Position numbers and translations under genes: made by a program
Notes under the pieces: generated by a model
What the model was told of the DNA's origin: nothing
What the model saw: only the letters and a program-made list of their open reading frames with translations
Databases searched by the model: none
Shown: piece after piece, positions 26,820 to 36,129 of the stretch
Layout: each line of letters starts with the position of its first letter
How positions within the stretch are numbered: the stretch's first letter is position 1
NCBI GenBank assembly: GCA_902514295.1
Contig: CABXQE010000004.1
Coordinates: forward strand, 1 to 64,000
Reading direction: 5' to 3'
Length of the DNA: 64,000 bases
Origin: an uncultured SAR86 cluster bacterium
Lineage (GTDB): Bacteria > Pseudomonadota > Gammaproteobacteria > Magnimaribacterales > Magnimaribacteraceae

Positions 26820-27461
26820 ATGGGATTCTTAGCTGAACAGAACTTTAAAATGCTTGGATCCACCATGGGCGGATCTTTAATTTTAACAGTACTCATTTTC
26901 TTTGGAATGCAGATGTTAATAGATCCGGGTGACGTGTCTCTAGATACAGAATCTTTTAAAATAGCTGACGTTACAATGCCTGAAAGAGAATTAGAACTTC
27001 TTATGGACATGGAAAGGCCTCAGGAAGACGAGCCTCCCCCAGAAACCATGCCCCCAGAATTTGATATGACACCCCCTGCCGAAGTAGATAGTTCGGCCGC
27101 TAGACCAAATCTTGGCTTTAAAGGCAAAAAGGCAGGTGTTTTTGCGGACGGCTCATACGTGCCCATCTTCCAAGTACCTCCGGTGTACCCAAGAAGGGCC
27201 TTAGAAAGAGGTATAGAGGGCTGTGTGATGCTTAAGTTTACGGTTACAAAAGTTGGGTCGACAAGAGATCCTATGGTTGAATGGGCAGTACCCCCCGGAA
27301 TTTTTGATAGAGCTGCTATGCGATCTGCTTTAAAGTATAAATATAAACCTCAAATTAGGGATGGAGAGGCAATAGAGGTCGCTAATGTTAGAACGGTTGT
27401 TATTTTTAAAATAGAAGATGCAAATAAATCAATGGATTATGTTCCTGAAGGATGCGATTAA
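26820..27461 (+). CDS. tonB: TonB energy transducer
   Basis: 213 residues with an N-terminal membrane helix (LILTVLIFFGMQMLI), a short proline- and glutamate-rich periplasmic linker (PQEDEPPPETMPPEF) and a C-terminal TonB domain beginning PPVYPRRALERGIEGCVMLKFTV and ending NVRTVVIFKIE. The linker is much shorter than in E. coli TonB, as in TonB2 proteins helped by TtpC. It would contact the TonB box of outer-membrane receptors such as that at the left edge of the window. The following TPR gene begins inside or just after its 3' end. Confidence 0.93.
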   Translation: MGFLAEQNFKMLGSTMGGSLILTVLIFFGMQMLIDPGDVSLDTESFKIADVTMPERELELLMDMERPQEDEPPPETMPPEFDMTPPAEVDSSAARPNLGFKGKKAGVFADGSYVPIFQVPPVYPRRALERGIEGCVMLKFTVTKVGSTRDPMVEWAVPPGIFDRAAMRSALKYKYKPQIRDGEAIEVANVRTVVIFKIEDANKSMDYVPEGCD

Positions 27462-27466
27462 TAGTT

Positions 27467-28927
27467 ATGAATAATATAAGTTTCCCGATAAAAGTTTTAT
27501 TAATTTCAGCAGTTATAAGTTTGTTGCCTGTTGCTGTAGGTGTTTCGCCTTTAGATTACAAAGGAAGCTCTATAGAGGCAGCTGATGAAAAGAAAGAGAA
27601 GAAAAAAAGAAGAAGAACCAAACTTCCAAGCAAAAAAGCACAAAGAATTCTTCAAAGTCTTCAGCCCTTGCTCGAAGCTGAACAATGGAACGAGGCTTTA
27701 CTTGCTTTAACGCCTATAGCAAACCCTGAATCTAAGTTTACAGGAACCGACAGATCAAAGATGTTCTATTATCAGGGGTATATCTACTTTTCTATGGAAG
27801 AATTCGATAGAGCAGTAGTTGCGTATAAGAATTTGATTGCTGAGCCCGATTCTAACGATCAAGAGAGATTAGGGGCACTTTATTCTTTATCCCAACTTGC
27901 TTATATAGATGAAGACTACGGAAAATCTATAGACTATTTATTACAGTGGTTTGATTTAGAGGAAATTCCAAGCTCTGATGCTTATGCACTTTTGTCGATG
28001 ACTTACTATCAGTTAGAAGAGTTTGTTAATTCTCAGAAAAATATTGATATAGCCATAGAGATGCAAGAAGCTAGAGATATTCCTATCAAAGTAGCTGTTT
28101 TAGACGATGAAGGAAATGAAACTGGAGAAATGATAGAGACTGGCGAAACAGTAAAGGGTATAGCTAAGGAAAATCATTACTTACTTAAAATGGCTCTTTA
28201 TAGCGAGCTAAAAAAAGATCTATATGTATTACCTATAGTTGAAAAATTAGCTCAAAATTATCCTAAGAAAAAATACTGGACACAGCTTTCAGCATTATAT
28301 GGACAAGAAGACAGACAATTAGATCAAATGGGAGCTCTTGAAGCAGCCTATGACGATAGGTTGCTTGATAAACAAAGAGAATTTACTGCACTATCTCAAC
28401 TTCTATTTATGTTTGAGAATCCAAGAAAGGCAGCGAAGGTTATAGAGGATGGGATAAATCAAGGCATTGTCAAAAAAGAAGAGAAAACTTTAAAGGCAGC
28501 AGCACAATATTGGCACGCCTCTAGAGAACTAGAAAGAGCTAAGCCTTACTATCAGAAAGCAGCCAATGCTTCAAAGGAGGGAGAACTATACATATTCCTG
28601 GGTCAGGTTCTTTTTAGCCTGGATGAGTTCTCGAAAGCTGAATCTGCTATAAGATCAGGAATCAAGAAAGGTAAATTGAAAGATGAAGCAGCAGCTCATA
28701 TGTTGCTTGGCCAGATCAATTTTGAGAACCAGAAATGGGAAACTGCTATTGCATCTTTTAGAAAGTGTATTGACGTAGCCGAAAGACAATACGACGATAA
28801 AAAGAAGAAGCAAAAAGAGAAGAAAAAGAAAGTGCAAGACCAGGCCAGGAAATGGGTTACCTATACTGAAGGCGAAGAGGAAAGGGTAGAGGCCTTAATA
28901 CTTAAGAAAAGAGCTTTAGGAATTTAA
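27467..28927 (+). CDS. TPR-repeat periplasmic protein of the Ton operon
   Basis: About 486 residues from ATG 27467 (MNNISFPIKVLLISAVISLLP, a signal peptide); an in-frame ATG at 27452 overlaps the tonB end and is also possible. After a Lys/Arg-rich stretch come several TPR-like helical pairs, for example KMFYYQGYIYFSMEEFDRAVVAYKNLI and LYIFLGQVLFSLDEFSKAESAIRSG. Such proteins close TonB2-type operons in marine gammaproteobacteria and probably help assemble the complex. The strongly basic and acidic C-terminal segment is unusual. Its stop shares four bases (TTAA) with the convergent folA. Confidence 0.85.
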   Translation: MNNISFPIKVLLISAVISLLPVAVGVSPLDYKGSSIEAADEKKEKKKRRRTKLPSKKAQRILQSLQPLLEAEQWNEALLALTPIANPESKFTGTDRSKMFYYQGYIYFSMEEFDRAVVAYKNLIAEPDSNDQERLGALYSLSQLAYIDEDYGKSIDYLLQWFDLEEIPSSDAYALLSMTYYQLEEFVNSQKNIDIAIEMQEARDIPIKVAVLDDEGNETGEMIETGETVKGIAKENHYLLKMALYSELKKDLYVLPIVEKLAQNYPKKKYWTQLSALYGQEDRQLDQMGALEAAYDDRLLDKQREFTALSQLLFMFENPRKAAKVIEDGINQGIVKKEEKTLKAAAQYWHASRELERAKPYYQKAANASKEGELYIFLGQVLFSLDEFSKAESAIRSGIKKGKLKDEAAAHMLLGQINFENQKWETAIASFRKCIDVAERQYDDKKKKQKEKKKKVQDQARKWVTYTEGEEERVEALILKKRALGI

Positions 28928-29403
28928 TCTTTTAAATACTCTACAAACGAGTATTCAATTCCATTCTCCATAGAGTTAATTCTAGATTTTTCAATCCATT
29001 GTTGTTCTCTCCATTCTGGAAAGAAGGTATCGGCCCCTTCCACAGTAATATTTATTTCTGTAATAAGTAATTTGTTTGCTAATGGAAGAAATTCTTTATA
29101 AATACTTTCTCCTCCAATAACACTTATCTTACTAGAAGTTTTCTTTGCTTCTTTAATAGCACCTTCAACATCTAAAACCTCTATGACTCCCTCTCTATTA
29201 GCCGGAGATTTAGTCATTACTATGTTTTTCCTGTTAGGTAGAGGTTTGCCTATTGAATCAAAGGTTGATCTTCCCATGATCATTGCAGTATTTAGAGTAT
29301 TCTTTTGAAAGTACTGCAGGTCTTCTTTTATGTGCCAAGGTATCTTTCCTTCTTTTCCTATAGCCAAATTTTTATCTACTGCTGCTATTAGAAATATCTC
29401 CAT
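28924..29403 (-). CDS. folA: Dihydrofolate reductase
   Basis: 159 residues, the normal length, reducing dihydrofolate with NADPH. The N-terminal IAAVDKNLAIGKEGKIPWHIKEDLQYFQKNT contains the catalytic acidic residue region (WHIKEDL), followed by IMGRSTFDSIGKPLPNRKNIVMTK and SVIGGESIYKEFLPLANKLLITEI. The start codon overlaps the thyA stop as TAATG, tying it to thyA, whose product dihydrofolate it recycles. Confidence 0.96.
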   Translation of the reverse strand: MEIFLIAAVDKNLAIGKEGKIPWHIKEDLQYFQKNTLNTAMIMGRSTFDSIGKPLPNRKNIVMTKSPANREGVIEVLDVEGAIKEAKKTSSKISVIGGESIYKEFLPLANKLLITEINITVEGADTFFPEWREQQWIEKSRINSMENGIEYSFVEYLKD

Positions 29404-30308
29404 TACACGGCAATTGGTGCTGATATAAAGGGGTGAGGGTCGTATTCTGTCAATTCAAAATCATTTATATCAAATTCAAATAGGCTTCTTGTATTATTTT
29501 TAATCTTTAACTGGGGTAAGGGGTGAGGGTCTCTACTTAATTGCTCATTTACTTGCTCTAAATGGTTTAAATAAATATGTGTATCTCCAAAAGAGTGTAC
29601 AAACTCTCCAGGTTCAAGACCGGTCACTTTAGCAATCATTAAGGTCAATAGGGCATAAGAAGCAATATTATAAGGAACACCAAGGAATACATCCGCGCTT
29701 CTTTGGTATAGCTGACAAGAAAGCCTGCCATTACTTACATAAAACTGAAAAAGGGTGTGGCAAGGAGGCAGCCCTGATTTAATCATTACCGGAATATCCT
29801 TAGGGTTCCACGCTGAAACTATCAACCTCCTAGAATCAGGATTGCTTTTGATGTCTTCTGTTACCTGTCTAAGTTGGTCTACTCCTTCAAAATCTCTCCA
29901 CTGTTTGCCATACACAGGTCCTAGATCGCCGTATTTACGAGCAAACTCCTCGTCTATCACAATCTTTTCGACAAAAGTTTTCATCATCTCTTTCCATTCC
30001 TTGGAATGCATAGTGTATTTTTCTGCCTGACCAGTAACATTGAGCCAACTCTGAAATGGCCAATCATTCCAAATATTTACTCCGTTTAGGACTAGATATC
30101 TTATGTTCGTATCTCCCTTAATAAACCAGAGTAATTCATGAATAATAGAGTCTAAGTTGACTTTCTTGGTTGTCATTAGAGGGAAGCCATCATGCAAGTT
30201 AAATCTCATTTGATGACCAAAGATGCTGATAGTACCGGTTCCAGTTCTATCTTCTTTTTTTATTCCTGTTTCTTTTATTAGCTTAAGTAAATCAAGATAT
30301 TGTTTCAT
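29403..30308 (-). CDS. thyA: Thymidylate synthase
   Basis: 301 residues; converts dUMP to dTMP using methylenetetrahydrofolate. The catalytic cysteine lies in [17 protein letters not shown], followed by [26 protein letters not shown], the folate and dUMP binding segment. It is longer than the 264-residue E. coli enzyme because of an insertion near residues 90-120 ([22 protein letters not shown]), seen in some other ThyA proteins. Its start overlaps the lgt end by 17 bases and its stop overlaps folA. ThyX is excluded by the motifs. Confidence 0.96.
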   Translation of the reverse strand: MKQYLDLLKLIKETGIKKEDRTGTGTISIFGHQMRFNLHDGFPLMTTKKVNLDSIIHELLWFIKGDTNIRYLVLNGVNIWNDWPFQSWLNVTGQAEKYTMHSKEWKEMMKTFVEKIVIDEEFARKYGDLGPVYGKQWRDFEGVDQLRQVTEDIKSNPDSRRLIVSAWNPKDIPVMIKSGLPPCHTLFQFYVSNGRLSCQLYQRSADVFLGVPYNIASYALLTLMIAKVTGLEPGEFVHSFGDTHIYLNHLEQVNEQLSRDPHPLPQLKIKNNTRSLFEFDINDFELTEYDPHPFISAPIAV

Positions 30309-31083
30309 TTTTAAAACTTTTATTAAGGTGTGAATAATAAATTAGAAAAATGCCTAAGGCCATCATTGGTAGGCAAAGAATCTGGCCTCTAGTTATGAAG
30401 TCAAATGCAACAAAACCGATGTGAGCGTCCGGGGTTCTAAAAAATTCAGTTATAAATCTTACCACTCCATAACCAATTAAAAAGTAACCTGATATGTTCA
30501 TGGTAGGTTTGGGTTTTCTGGATACCCAGATGAGGAAAACAAATAAGATTACGCCTTCTGCAAAGGCTTGGTACAGTTGAGAAGGATGTCTTAAAAGTCC
30601 TAATGGGTCAGATGGGAATATTATTCCCCAGGTGGAATCTGTAGGCCTTCCTAAGAGCTCAGAGTTTAAGAAATTCCCAACTCTTACCAATCCAAGTCCT
30701 GGCGGTATGCAGGGAGCTATAATGTCCATTAACCAAAAAAACTTAATACCCCACCTTGTAGACAACACATAACAAGCAAGCAGTACGCCCATAAGGCCGC
30801 CGTGAAAAGACAGACCGCCTTGCCATATATAAAAAATAGAAAAAGGGTCAGAGAGCAACTGTTCTGTTCCATAGAAGAGCATGTATCCACACCTTCCTCC
30901 TATGATTGCACCCATTATTCCATAAAACATAAGGTCACTAATTTTTTCTGAGCTTAGATCTTTAGATCTTTTGGTAAGTAAATAATAAATTGTAAAAAAA
31001 GCAGCAATCCAAGTTAATGAATACCATCTTATGGCAAGAGGTCCTATTTGGAGGGCTATTGGATCTATTTCAGGTAAGATCAT
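30292..31083 (-). CDS. lgt: Prolipoprotein diacylglyceryl transferase
   Basis: Inner-membrane enzyme that attaches diacylglycerol to the lipobox cysteine of lipoproteins, such as the TRAP binding protein in this window. 263 residues with about seven helices. Conserved: [25 protein letters not shown] with the essential His, and the signature [20 protein letters not shown]. It overlaps thyA by 17 bases downstream and the symporter gene by four bases upstream. Confidence 0.95.
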   Translation of the reverse strand: MILPEIDPIALQIGPLAIRWYSLTWIAAFFTIYYLLTKRSKDLSSEKISDLMFYGIMGAIIGGRCGYMLFYGTEQLLSDPFSIFYIWQGGLSFHGGLMGVLLACYVLSTRWGIKFFWLMDIIAPCIPPGLGLVRVGNFLNSELLGRPTDSTWGIIFPSDPLGLLRHPSQLYQAFAEGVILFVFLIWVSRKPKPTMNISGYFLIGYGVVRFITEFFRTPDAHIGFVAFDFITRGQILCLPMMALGIFLIYYSHLNKSFKNETIS

Positions 31084-32831
31084 GAAGGTTTTCTTATCAT
31101 ATCTACCATGTCGTAAACTTCTTTAGGCGGTTGTTTAGTTAAAGATGAAATAGTTATAGCAAGAACAAAGTTAATCAACATACCAATGCTTCCTATACCT
31201 TCTGGAGATATAGACATTAACCAATATTCTTCAACATTAAGACTAGGGTTAATAAACTTAAAGTAAATAATATATGTCGCTGTAAATATTAAACCTCCTA
31301 GCATGCCAGCTATAGCTCCTTCTTTGTTGAGCCTTTTATAAAAGATCCCTAAAAACAAAGCAGGAAAGAAGGTGGCGGCTGCCAATCCAAAAGCAAAGGC
31401 TACCACTTGGGCTACAAAGGCAGGAGGATATATTCCAAAGACTCCTGCTATACCTATAGCTATAGCAGCAGAAATCCTAGCGTATTTTAATTCTAGCCTC
31501 TCGGTAATATGAGGCATGTAGGTTTTCTTTAATAAGTCATGGGAAATGGAAGATGAGATAACCAATAAAAGACCAGCAGCTGTAGAGAGTGCTGCAGCAA
31601 GACCACCTGCGGCTACTAAAGCGATAACCCATCCAGGTAATTGAGCTATTTCGGGGTTAGCTAAAACAATAATATCTCTATCTATGTAAACTTCATTTGA
31701 GTTGTCTTGGTTAGGATTGTTTTCTAGTAATCTTTCACCATGTTTGCCTCTATTTTCTGAATATTTAGGTTTTGTTCCTTCTAAAGCATTTCCTGAAGAA
31801 TACCTTATTGCCCCATCATCATTCTTGTCTTGCCAGGCAATTAATCCAATCTCTTCCCAGTTCTTAAACCACTTCGGAGCAGTTGAGTAGCTCTGGTCTT
31901 GTATTGAGTCTATCAGGTTCATTCTTGCAAAAGCAGACACAGCTGGAGCGGTTGTGTATAAGAGAGCAATAAATATAAGGGCATAACCTGCAGATTTTCT
32001 GGCATCCCCTACGCTCGGGACTGTAAAGAATCTTACAATTACATGCGGCAGGCCGGCTGTTCCAAACATTAAAGCGGCTGTTATGCAAAATATGTCTATA
32101 TTGCTTTTGACATTTTTAGTATATTCAGTGAAACCTAATTCAAGTGTTACTTGATCCAGCTTATCTAATAGAAAGGTAGAGCTATCGACCAAGGTGCTTC
32201 CGAATCCTATTTGGGGAATAGCATTTCCAGTCATAAGGATTGATATAAATATTGCCGGAACGAGGTAAGCAAAGATAAGGACACAATATTGCGCTACTTG
32301 TGTGTAGGTAATTCCTTTCATGCCACCTAAAACAGCGTAGAAAAAAACTATCGCCATCCCAACAATAACTCCAGTTTCAATATCAACTTCTAAGAATCTA
32401 GAGAAAACTATTCCTACTCCTCGCATTTGCCCTGCGATATAAGTGAAAGAAATAAAAATTAAACAAAGCACTGCCACCTTTCTAGCAAACGATGAGTAAT
32501 ACCTTTCTCCTATAAAGTCAGGAACGGTAAACTTGCCGAATTTCCTTAAATAGGGCGCTAAAAGTAATGCCAGTAATACGTATCCTCCAGTCCATCCCAT
32601 AAGATATACGGACCCATCTTTCCCTAAAAAAGCAATTAAACCTGCCATTGATAAAAATGAAGCCGCCGACATCCAGTCGGCCGCAGTAGCCATCCCGTTG
32701 GCCACCGGATGAACACCTTTTCCTGCTACATAAAAATCATTGGTTGATTGAGCCTTAGACCAGATTGCTATACCAATATATAAGGCAAAAGAAAGACCTA
32801 CGAAAAGATATGTTAATAGCTGGACACTCAT
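31080..32831 (-). CDS. Sodium/solute symporter large subunit (SSS family, DUF4212-partnered)
   Basis: 583-residue inner-membrane symporter with about 13 helices. The N-terminal NDFYVAGKGVHPVANGMATAADWMSAASFLSMAG and the central GTAGLPHVIVRFFTVPSVGDARKSAGY belong to the acetate/propionate-like branch of the sodium/solute symporters. An insertion of about 70 polar residues (near 315-395) lies between helices. It follows a small DUF4212 protein, overlapping by four bases, the fixed partner of the VC_2705-type symporters. The substrate is unknown; a short-chain carboxylate is an inference. Confidence 0.9.
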   Translation of the reverse strand: MSVQLLTYLFVGLSFALYIGIAIWSKAQSTNDFYVAGKGVHPVANGMATAADWMSAASFLSMAGLIAFLGKDGSVYLMGWTGGYVLLALLLAPYLRKFGKFTVPDFIGERYYSSFARKVAVLCLIFISFTYIAGQMRGVGIVFSRFLEVDIETGVIVGMAIVFFYAVLGGMKGITYTQVAQYCVLIFAYLVPAIFISILMTGNAIPQIGFGSTLVDSSTFLLDKLDQVTLELGFTEYTKNVKSNIDIFCITAALMFGTAGLPHVIVRFFTVPSVGDARKSAGYALIFIALLYTTAPAVSAFARMNLIDSIQDQSYSTAPKWFKNWEEIGLIAWQDKNDDGAIRYSSGNALEGTKPKYSENRGKHGERLLENNPNQDNSNEVYIDRDIIVLANPEIAQLPGWVIALVAAGGLAAALSTAAGLLLVISSSISHDLLKKTYMPHITERLELKYARISAAIAIGIAGVFGIYPPAFVAQVVAFAFGLAAATFFPALFLGIFYKRLNKEGAIAGMLGGLIFTATYIIYFKFINPSLNVEEYWLMSISPEGIGSIGMLINFVLAITISSLTKQPPKEVYDMVDMIRKPS

Positions 32832-33091
32832 TGATCTGAATCTTCTTCTTGAGATATTTTTTTATCTAATTTCTGCATTAAATACACATAAACAAATATT
32901 AGTATTACAAAAATATAAATACTTCCTTGTTGAGCAAACCAGAAACCTAGTTTAAAACCTCCTATCTTTATCTGATCGAGAAAATCAGAAAATAAAATTC
33001 CGAATCCGAAGGACACTAAAAACCAAATGATTAAAAGTACGGATACTATTTTTAAATTAGAATTCCAATATTCTTTATTTCTTTTATCCAT
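32828..33091 (-). CDS. DUF4212 small subunit of sodium/solute symporter
   Basis: 87-residue protein with two helices (about 15-37 and 48-70) and the typical YWNSNLKIVSVLLIIWFLVSFGFG and GFKLGFWFAQQGSIYIFVILIF segments of DUF4212. These proteins occur directly ahead of a matching symporter and are thought to form part of the transporter. The gene starts right after the TSUP gene stop and overlaps the symporter start by four bases. Confidence 0.9.
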   Translation of the reverse strand: MDKRNKEYWNSNLKIVSVLLIIWFLVSFGFGILFSDFLDQIKIGGFKLGFWFAQQGSIYIFVILIFVYVYLMQKLDKKISQEEDSDQ

Positions 33092-33877
33092 TTATCTCAT
33101 TAAAAGATTTAAGGCCATTATCATAACCAAAAATGCAAAAGCTATTCTTAGTTTTTTTTGCTTCATCCTGTGCGCGATATTCACTCCAAATTTTGCTGTA
33201 AGAGAACTCATTACTCCGACAATAATAGTAGCAGGAAGGTAAACATAGCCAATTGAATAATCAGGTAAATTGTTCTCATTCAAACCCACTATCATGTAAG
33301 AAATAGAACCAGAAATAGCAATTGGAATGCCGCAAGCTGCAGAGGTCCCTATGGCATTCATCATTTTCAGTCCTCTGTGATAAAAATAGGGGACTGAAAA
33401 TATCCCTCCACCAATACCAAAGACTCCTGAAAGCCAGCCAATTCCACCACCAGCAATAAATGGACCTATTAAATTTGTTTGAGGATTTTGAGGCGGAGGA
33501 GGAAATTCAAAGATTAGTTGAACTGAAGCTACCACCAGAAATAATGCCACCAATCCTTGCAAAGTATCACTTTCTATAAACCCCGCAGTGATTCCACCTA
33601 ACGCTGATCCTATAATAATACTAGGGGCAACGACTCTTATTAATTTCCAGTCAACGGCATCTTTTATATTATGAGAAAACGTTGAAGAAATAGAGCTAAA
33701 AATGATAACTCCTAACGAACTGCCCAACACCATGTGTGCTAAAATGCCTTCTTCAAAGCCTAGGTACGAAAAAATAAAGAAGAAAGTTGGAATTATAATA
33801 ATTCCGCCACCAATACCAAATAATCCAGCTAAAACACCAGAGAATGTGCCGAGCAAAAAGTATAAGAAGATTTCCAA
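33092..33877 (-). CDS. TSUP family sulfite exporter TauE/SafE-like permease
   Basis: 261-residue inner-membrane protein with about eight helices and two internal repeats; the segment GLFGIGGGIIIIPTFFFIF near the N-terminus and GVFGIGGGIFSVPYFYH near the middle are the duplicated TSUP signatures. Family members export sulfite, sulfoacetate or other organosulfur compounds, or take some up; the substrate here is unknown. It appears to be the first gene of an operon with the DUF4212/symporter pair, lgt, thyA and folA. Confidence 0.9.
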   Translation of the reverse strand: MEIFLYFLLGTFSGVLAGLFGIGGGIIIIPTFFFIFSYLGFEEGILAHMVLGSSLGVIIFSSISSTFSHNIKDAVDWKLIRVVAPSIIIGSALGGITAGFIESDTLQGLVALFLVVASVQLIFEFPPPPQNPQTNLIGPFIAGGGIGWLSGVFGIGGGIFSVPYFYHRGLKMMNAIGTSAACGIPIAISGSISYMIVGLNENNLPDYSIGYVYLPATIIVGVMSSLTAKFGVNIAHRMKQKKLRIAFAFLVMIMALNLLMR

Positions 33878-33918
33878 AAACTTATTTTATCATTAACCAA
33901 GCTATCCATTAGAAGTTT

Positions 33919-34695
33919 ATGTGCTTAATAGCTTTATCAGTAAAAAAGGAATTGGATTGGAAAGGGAAAGAGGCTCACTTCTTTACTCTAGTGGCCAATA
34001 GAGATGAATATCATGAAAGGCCAACCACTCACCTTCATTGGTGGAAAGGCGATGAAATCTTGGCTGGTAGGGATGATCTTGCCGGAGGGACTTGGTTAGG
34101 ATTTAGCAAATCTGGAAGGTTTGCAGCTTTAACTAACTTTAAAGAAAATACTTCAAAGAATTTTAAGCTCTCTAGAGGCTTATTAGTAACAGATTTTTTA
34201 GAATCTAATCAGTCTGCTAAATTATATTTAGAGGATTTAAATGGACAAGATTACGCAGGTTTTAATCTGATAGTTGGAGATAAGAATGGGTTATTTTATT
34301 ACTGCAATAGGTCTGAAGGTATATATCTTATTCCTGAGGGCACTCATGCTTTAGGAAATTTAACCCTGAACAATAACACTGCCAAAATTGACTCAGTTAA
34401 AATAGATCTTGAAGAACTTTCTCTTTCTGAATTCAGAACTCAATTTGCTTTAGACATGATGAAAAAAGAATATGGGAAATTACATGAGAAGTCTAAAGAG
34501 GAATTGAAGCCAAAAGAAGGGATAGAGATACCTTATAGGTTTATTAGGTCCACTATTTATGGAACAAGATGCACGAGCGTTTGTAGAACATTACCTAATG
34601 GCGATATCAAATTTTGCGAACAATCTTATTCAGAAGAGGGGGTTGAAGGCAAAAGGAAAGAATTTACTTTTAATATTAAGCCTTTCGATGTCTAA
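33919..34695 (+). CDS. NRDE (TANGO2-like) family protein
   Basis: 258-residue protein beginning MCLIALSVKK and carrying the signature ANRDEYHERPTTHLHWW, with LAGRDDLAGGTWLGFSKSGRFAALTNF following. The Cys2 residue may serve as an N-terminal nucleophile after removal of Met, as suggested for this fold. The family is linked to heme trafficking in recent work on TANGO2/HRG-9, but the bacterial role is unclear. It overlaps the convergent rppH by 20 bases. Confidence 0.9.
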   Translation: MCLIALSVKKELDWKGKEAHFFTLVANRDEYHERPTTHLHWWKGDEILAGRDDLAGGTWLGFSKSGRFAALTNFKENTSKNFKLSRGLLVTDFLESNQSAKLYLEDLNGQDYAGFNLIVGDKNGLFYYCNRSEGIYLIPEGTHALGNLTLNNNTAKIDSVKIDLEELSLSEFRTQFALDMMKKEYGKLHEKSKEELKPKEGIEIPYRFIRSTIYGTRCTSVCRTLPNGDIKFCEQSYSEEGVEGKRKEFTFNIKPFDV

Positions 34696-35179
34696 CAAAG
34701 TCATTGTAATGAGGTAAAAAACTAGTAAGAACCTTTCTGTAAGTATTTTTCTTAAATTCTACTCCATCATTAACTGGGAACCAGTAACTTGCCCAAGTCC
34801 AATCAGTAAATTCAACAGGCGATGAGGCATTAAGATTAATTTTACTATCCTCGCAGAGAATCTCTGCTAAAAACCACTTTTGTGTTTGACCAATAAATTT
34901 ACTATTTTTAAATCTAAAATATTTAGGAATTCTATGTTCGGGAACTTTATAATCAAACCAGTCCTCGCTTTCTTTTAAGATCCTAAGATCTTCTTTTTTT
35001 AGCCCAACCTCTTCTTGCGTCTCTCTATAAATTGCTTCTACAGTACTCTCTCCATTATCTAGACCTCCTTGAGGGAATTGCCATCCATATCCATCTTTTC
35101 TTCTGCACCATAGGACTTTCCCCATCCTATTAACAATAATAATGGCAACATTAGGTCTGTAATTTTCTTTATTTTCCAC
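34676..35179 (-). CDS. rppH: RNA pyrophosphohydrolase RppH
   Basis: 167-residue Nudix hydrolase that removes pyrophosphate from 5' ends of mRNA to start decay. The Nudix box is GGLDNGESTVEAIYRETQEEVGL (Gly and REXQEEVG residues intact), preceded by YRPNVAIIIVNRMGKVLWCRR and YGWQFPQGG as in RppH. C-terminal QKWFLAEILCEDSKINLN also fits. It is convergent with the NRDE gene, overlapping by 20 bases, and divergent from the HAD phosphatase gene. Confidence 0.95.
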   Translation of the reverse strand: MENKENYRPNVAIIIVNRMGKVLWCRRKDGYGWQFPQGGLDNGESTVEAIYRETQEEVGLKKEDLRILKESEDWFDYKVPEHRIPKYFRFKNSKFIGQTQKWFLAEILCEDSKINLNASSPVEFTDWTWASYWFPVNDGVEFKKNTYRKVLTSFLPHYNDFVRHRKA

Positions 35180-35240
35180 TTTAATTAATTATAGATAGAT
35201 TTCTTCTAAACTATAATAGACCTATATTTATTTCTAAGTT

Positions 35241-35897
35241 ATGAAATTAGTTTTATTTGATCTAGATGACACTCTTTTGGCAGGAGACACTGAAGGCGAG
35301 TGGGTGAAATTCATGATAGATAACGGAATAGTTAAGGACGAATCTTTCTTAGAAAAGATGGCTATTTTTACAGGCAATTATAGAAATGGAAGGCTAGATA
35401 TTTTTGAGTACTCTAACTTTTTATTAGGTCCTTTATGTGGAATAAATGAGGTGGATTTTAAGGAAAAGGTGGAGAAATTCGCCAAAACAGTTGTCGAAAA
35501 ACTGTCTGATGTCACCACACACAATTTACTCAATAGGCATTCTTCTGATGAATGCGTAATAACTTCAGGCACTTTATCCTTTTTAGTAAAAGAGATTTCT
35601 AAAGAACTGGGTGTGGAGCATTGTTTTGGCACAGATGCAGAAATTATCAGCGGATCTTATACAGGAAAAGTTTTTGGACACCCTAATTTTTCTGAAGAGA
35701 AGGTTAAGAGAATTAAACGCTGGATAGGAGGTAGATCTTTTGAAGATATATACGCTTATTCTGACTCTATACACGACTTGGCTTTGTTAGAATTTTCTAA
35801 TTTTCCAATAGCAGTAAATCCTGATATGCAATTACTGGAAATAGCTAAACAAAGAGATTGGAATATAGACACATCTAGACTATCAGGTAAGTTTTAA
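35241..35897 (+). CDS. HAD-IB family phosphatase (SerB-like)
   Basis: 218-residue cytosolic haloacid dehalogenase-fold phosphatase. Motif I is FDLDDTLLAGDTEGEW, motif II ITSGTLSFLV, and motif III lies around YAYSDSIHDLALLEF, with a conserved Lys upstream (EEKVKRIKRW). The layout is that of subfamily IB, which includes phosphoserine and related small-phosphate phosphatases. The substrate cannot be deduced. A 232-base gene-free stretch follows. Confidence 0.88.
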   Translation: MKLVLFDLDDTLLAGDTEGEWVKFMIDNGIVKDESFLEKMAIFTGNYRNGRLDIFEYSNFLLGPLCGINEVDFKEKVEKFAKTVVEKLSDVTTHNLLNRHSSDECVITSGTLSFLVKEISKELGVEHCFGTDAEIISGSYTGKVFGHPNFSEEKVKRIKRWIGGRSFEDIYAYSDSIHDLALLEFSNFPIAVNPDMQLLEIAKQRDWNIDTSRLSGKF

Positions 35898-36129
35898 CCT
35901 TCAAAGAGTTGAGATATACCTAAAATTTTTCTCTCCAAAAAAACTATCTAGTAATAATCTTTGATTTTATCCACTAAAATTGTGGATAAGTTTGTTAACT
36001 GATTGCCAGATGTTAGGTAAAAGAAGGGGAGCTCAAAATTGGTTAAAATTTGAACAATTTCTTTTTTATCTGTTAACGAATACTTGACGATGATAATATC
36101 GTCTCGGTTTTAAAAAACTATGATTTAAA
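35898..36129. other. Gene-free intergenic stretch with an inverted DnaA-box-like pair
   Basis: No ORF is supported in these 232 bases. It contains TTATCCAC (35967-35974) and GTGGATAA (35982-35989) as an inverted pair seven bases apart, two GTTAAC sites and, near 36086-36103, GACGAT-GATAAT-ATCGTC with 6-bp arms. These may be regulatory sites for the following aminotransferase or replication-linked protein-binding sites. Confidence 0.5.
35967..35989. promoter_or_regulatory. Inverted DnaA-box-like pair
   Basis: The minus strand of 35981-35989 reads TTATCCACA, the perfect consensus DnaA box, and the plus strand 35967-35975 reads TTATCCACT, one mismatch. The arms can also fold as an 8-bp hairpin with a seven-base loop. 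No T-tract follows, so a terminator is unlikely. Confidence 0.5.

Noticed and set aside
35898-36129. Replication origin
   Set aside because: Only two DnaA-like boxes are present, and there is no dnaA, gidA or AT-rich unwinding array nearby.
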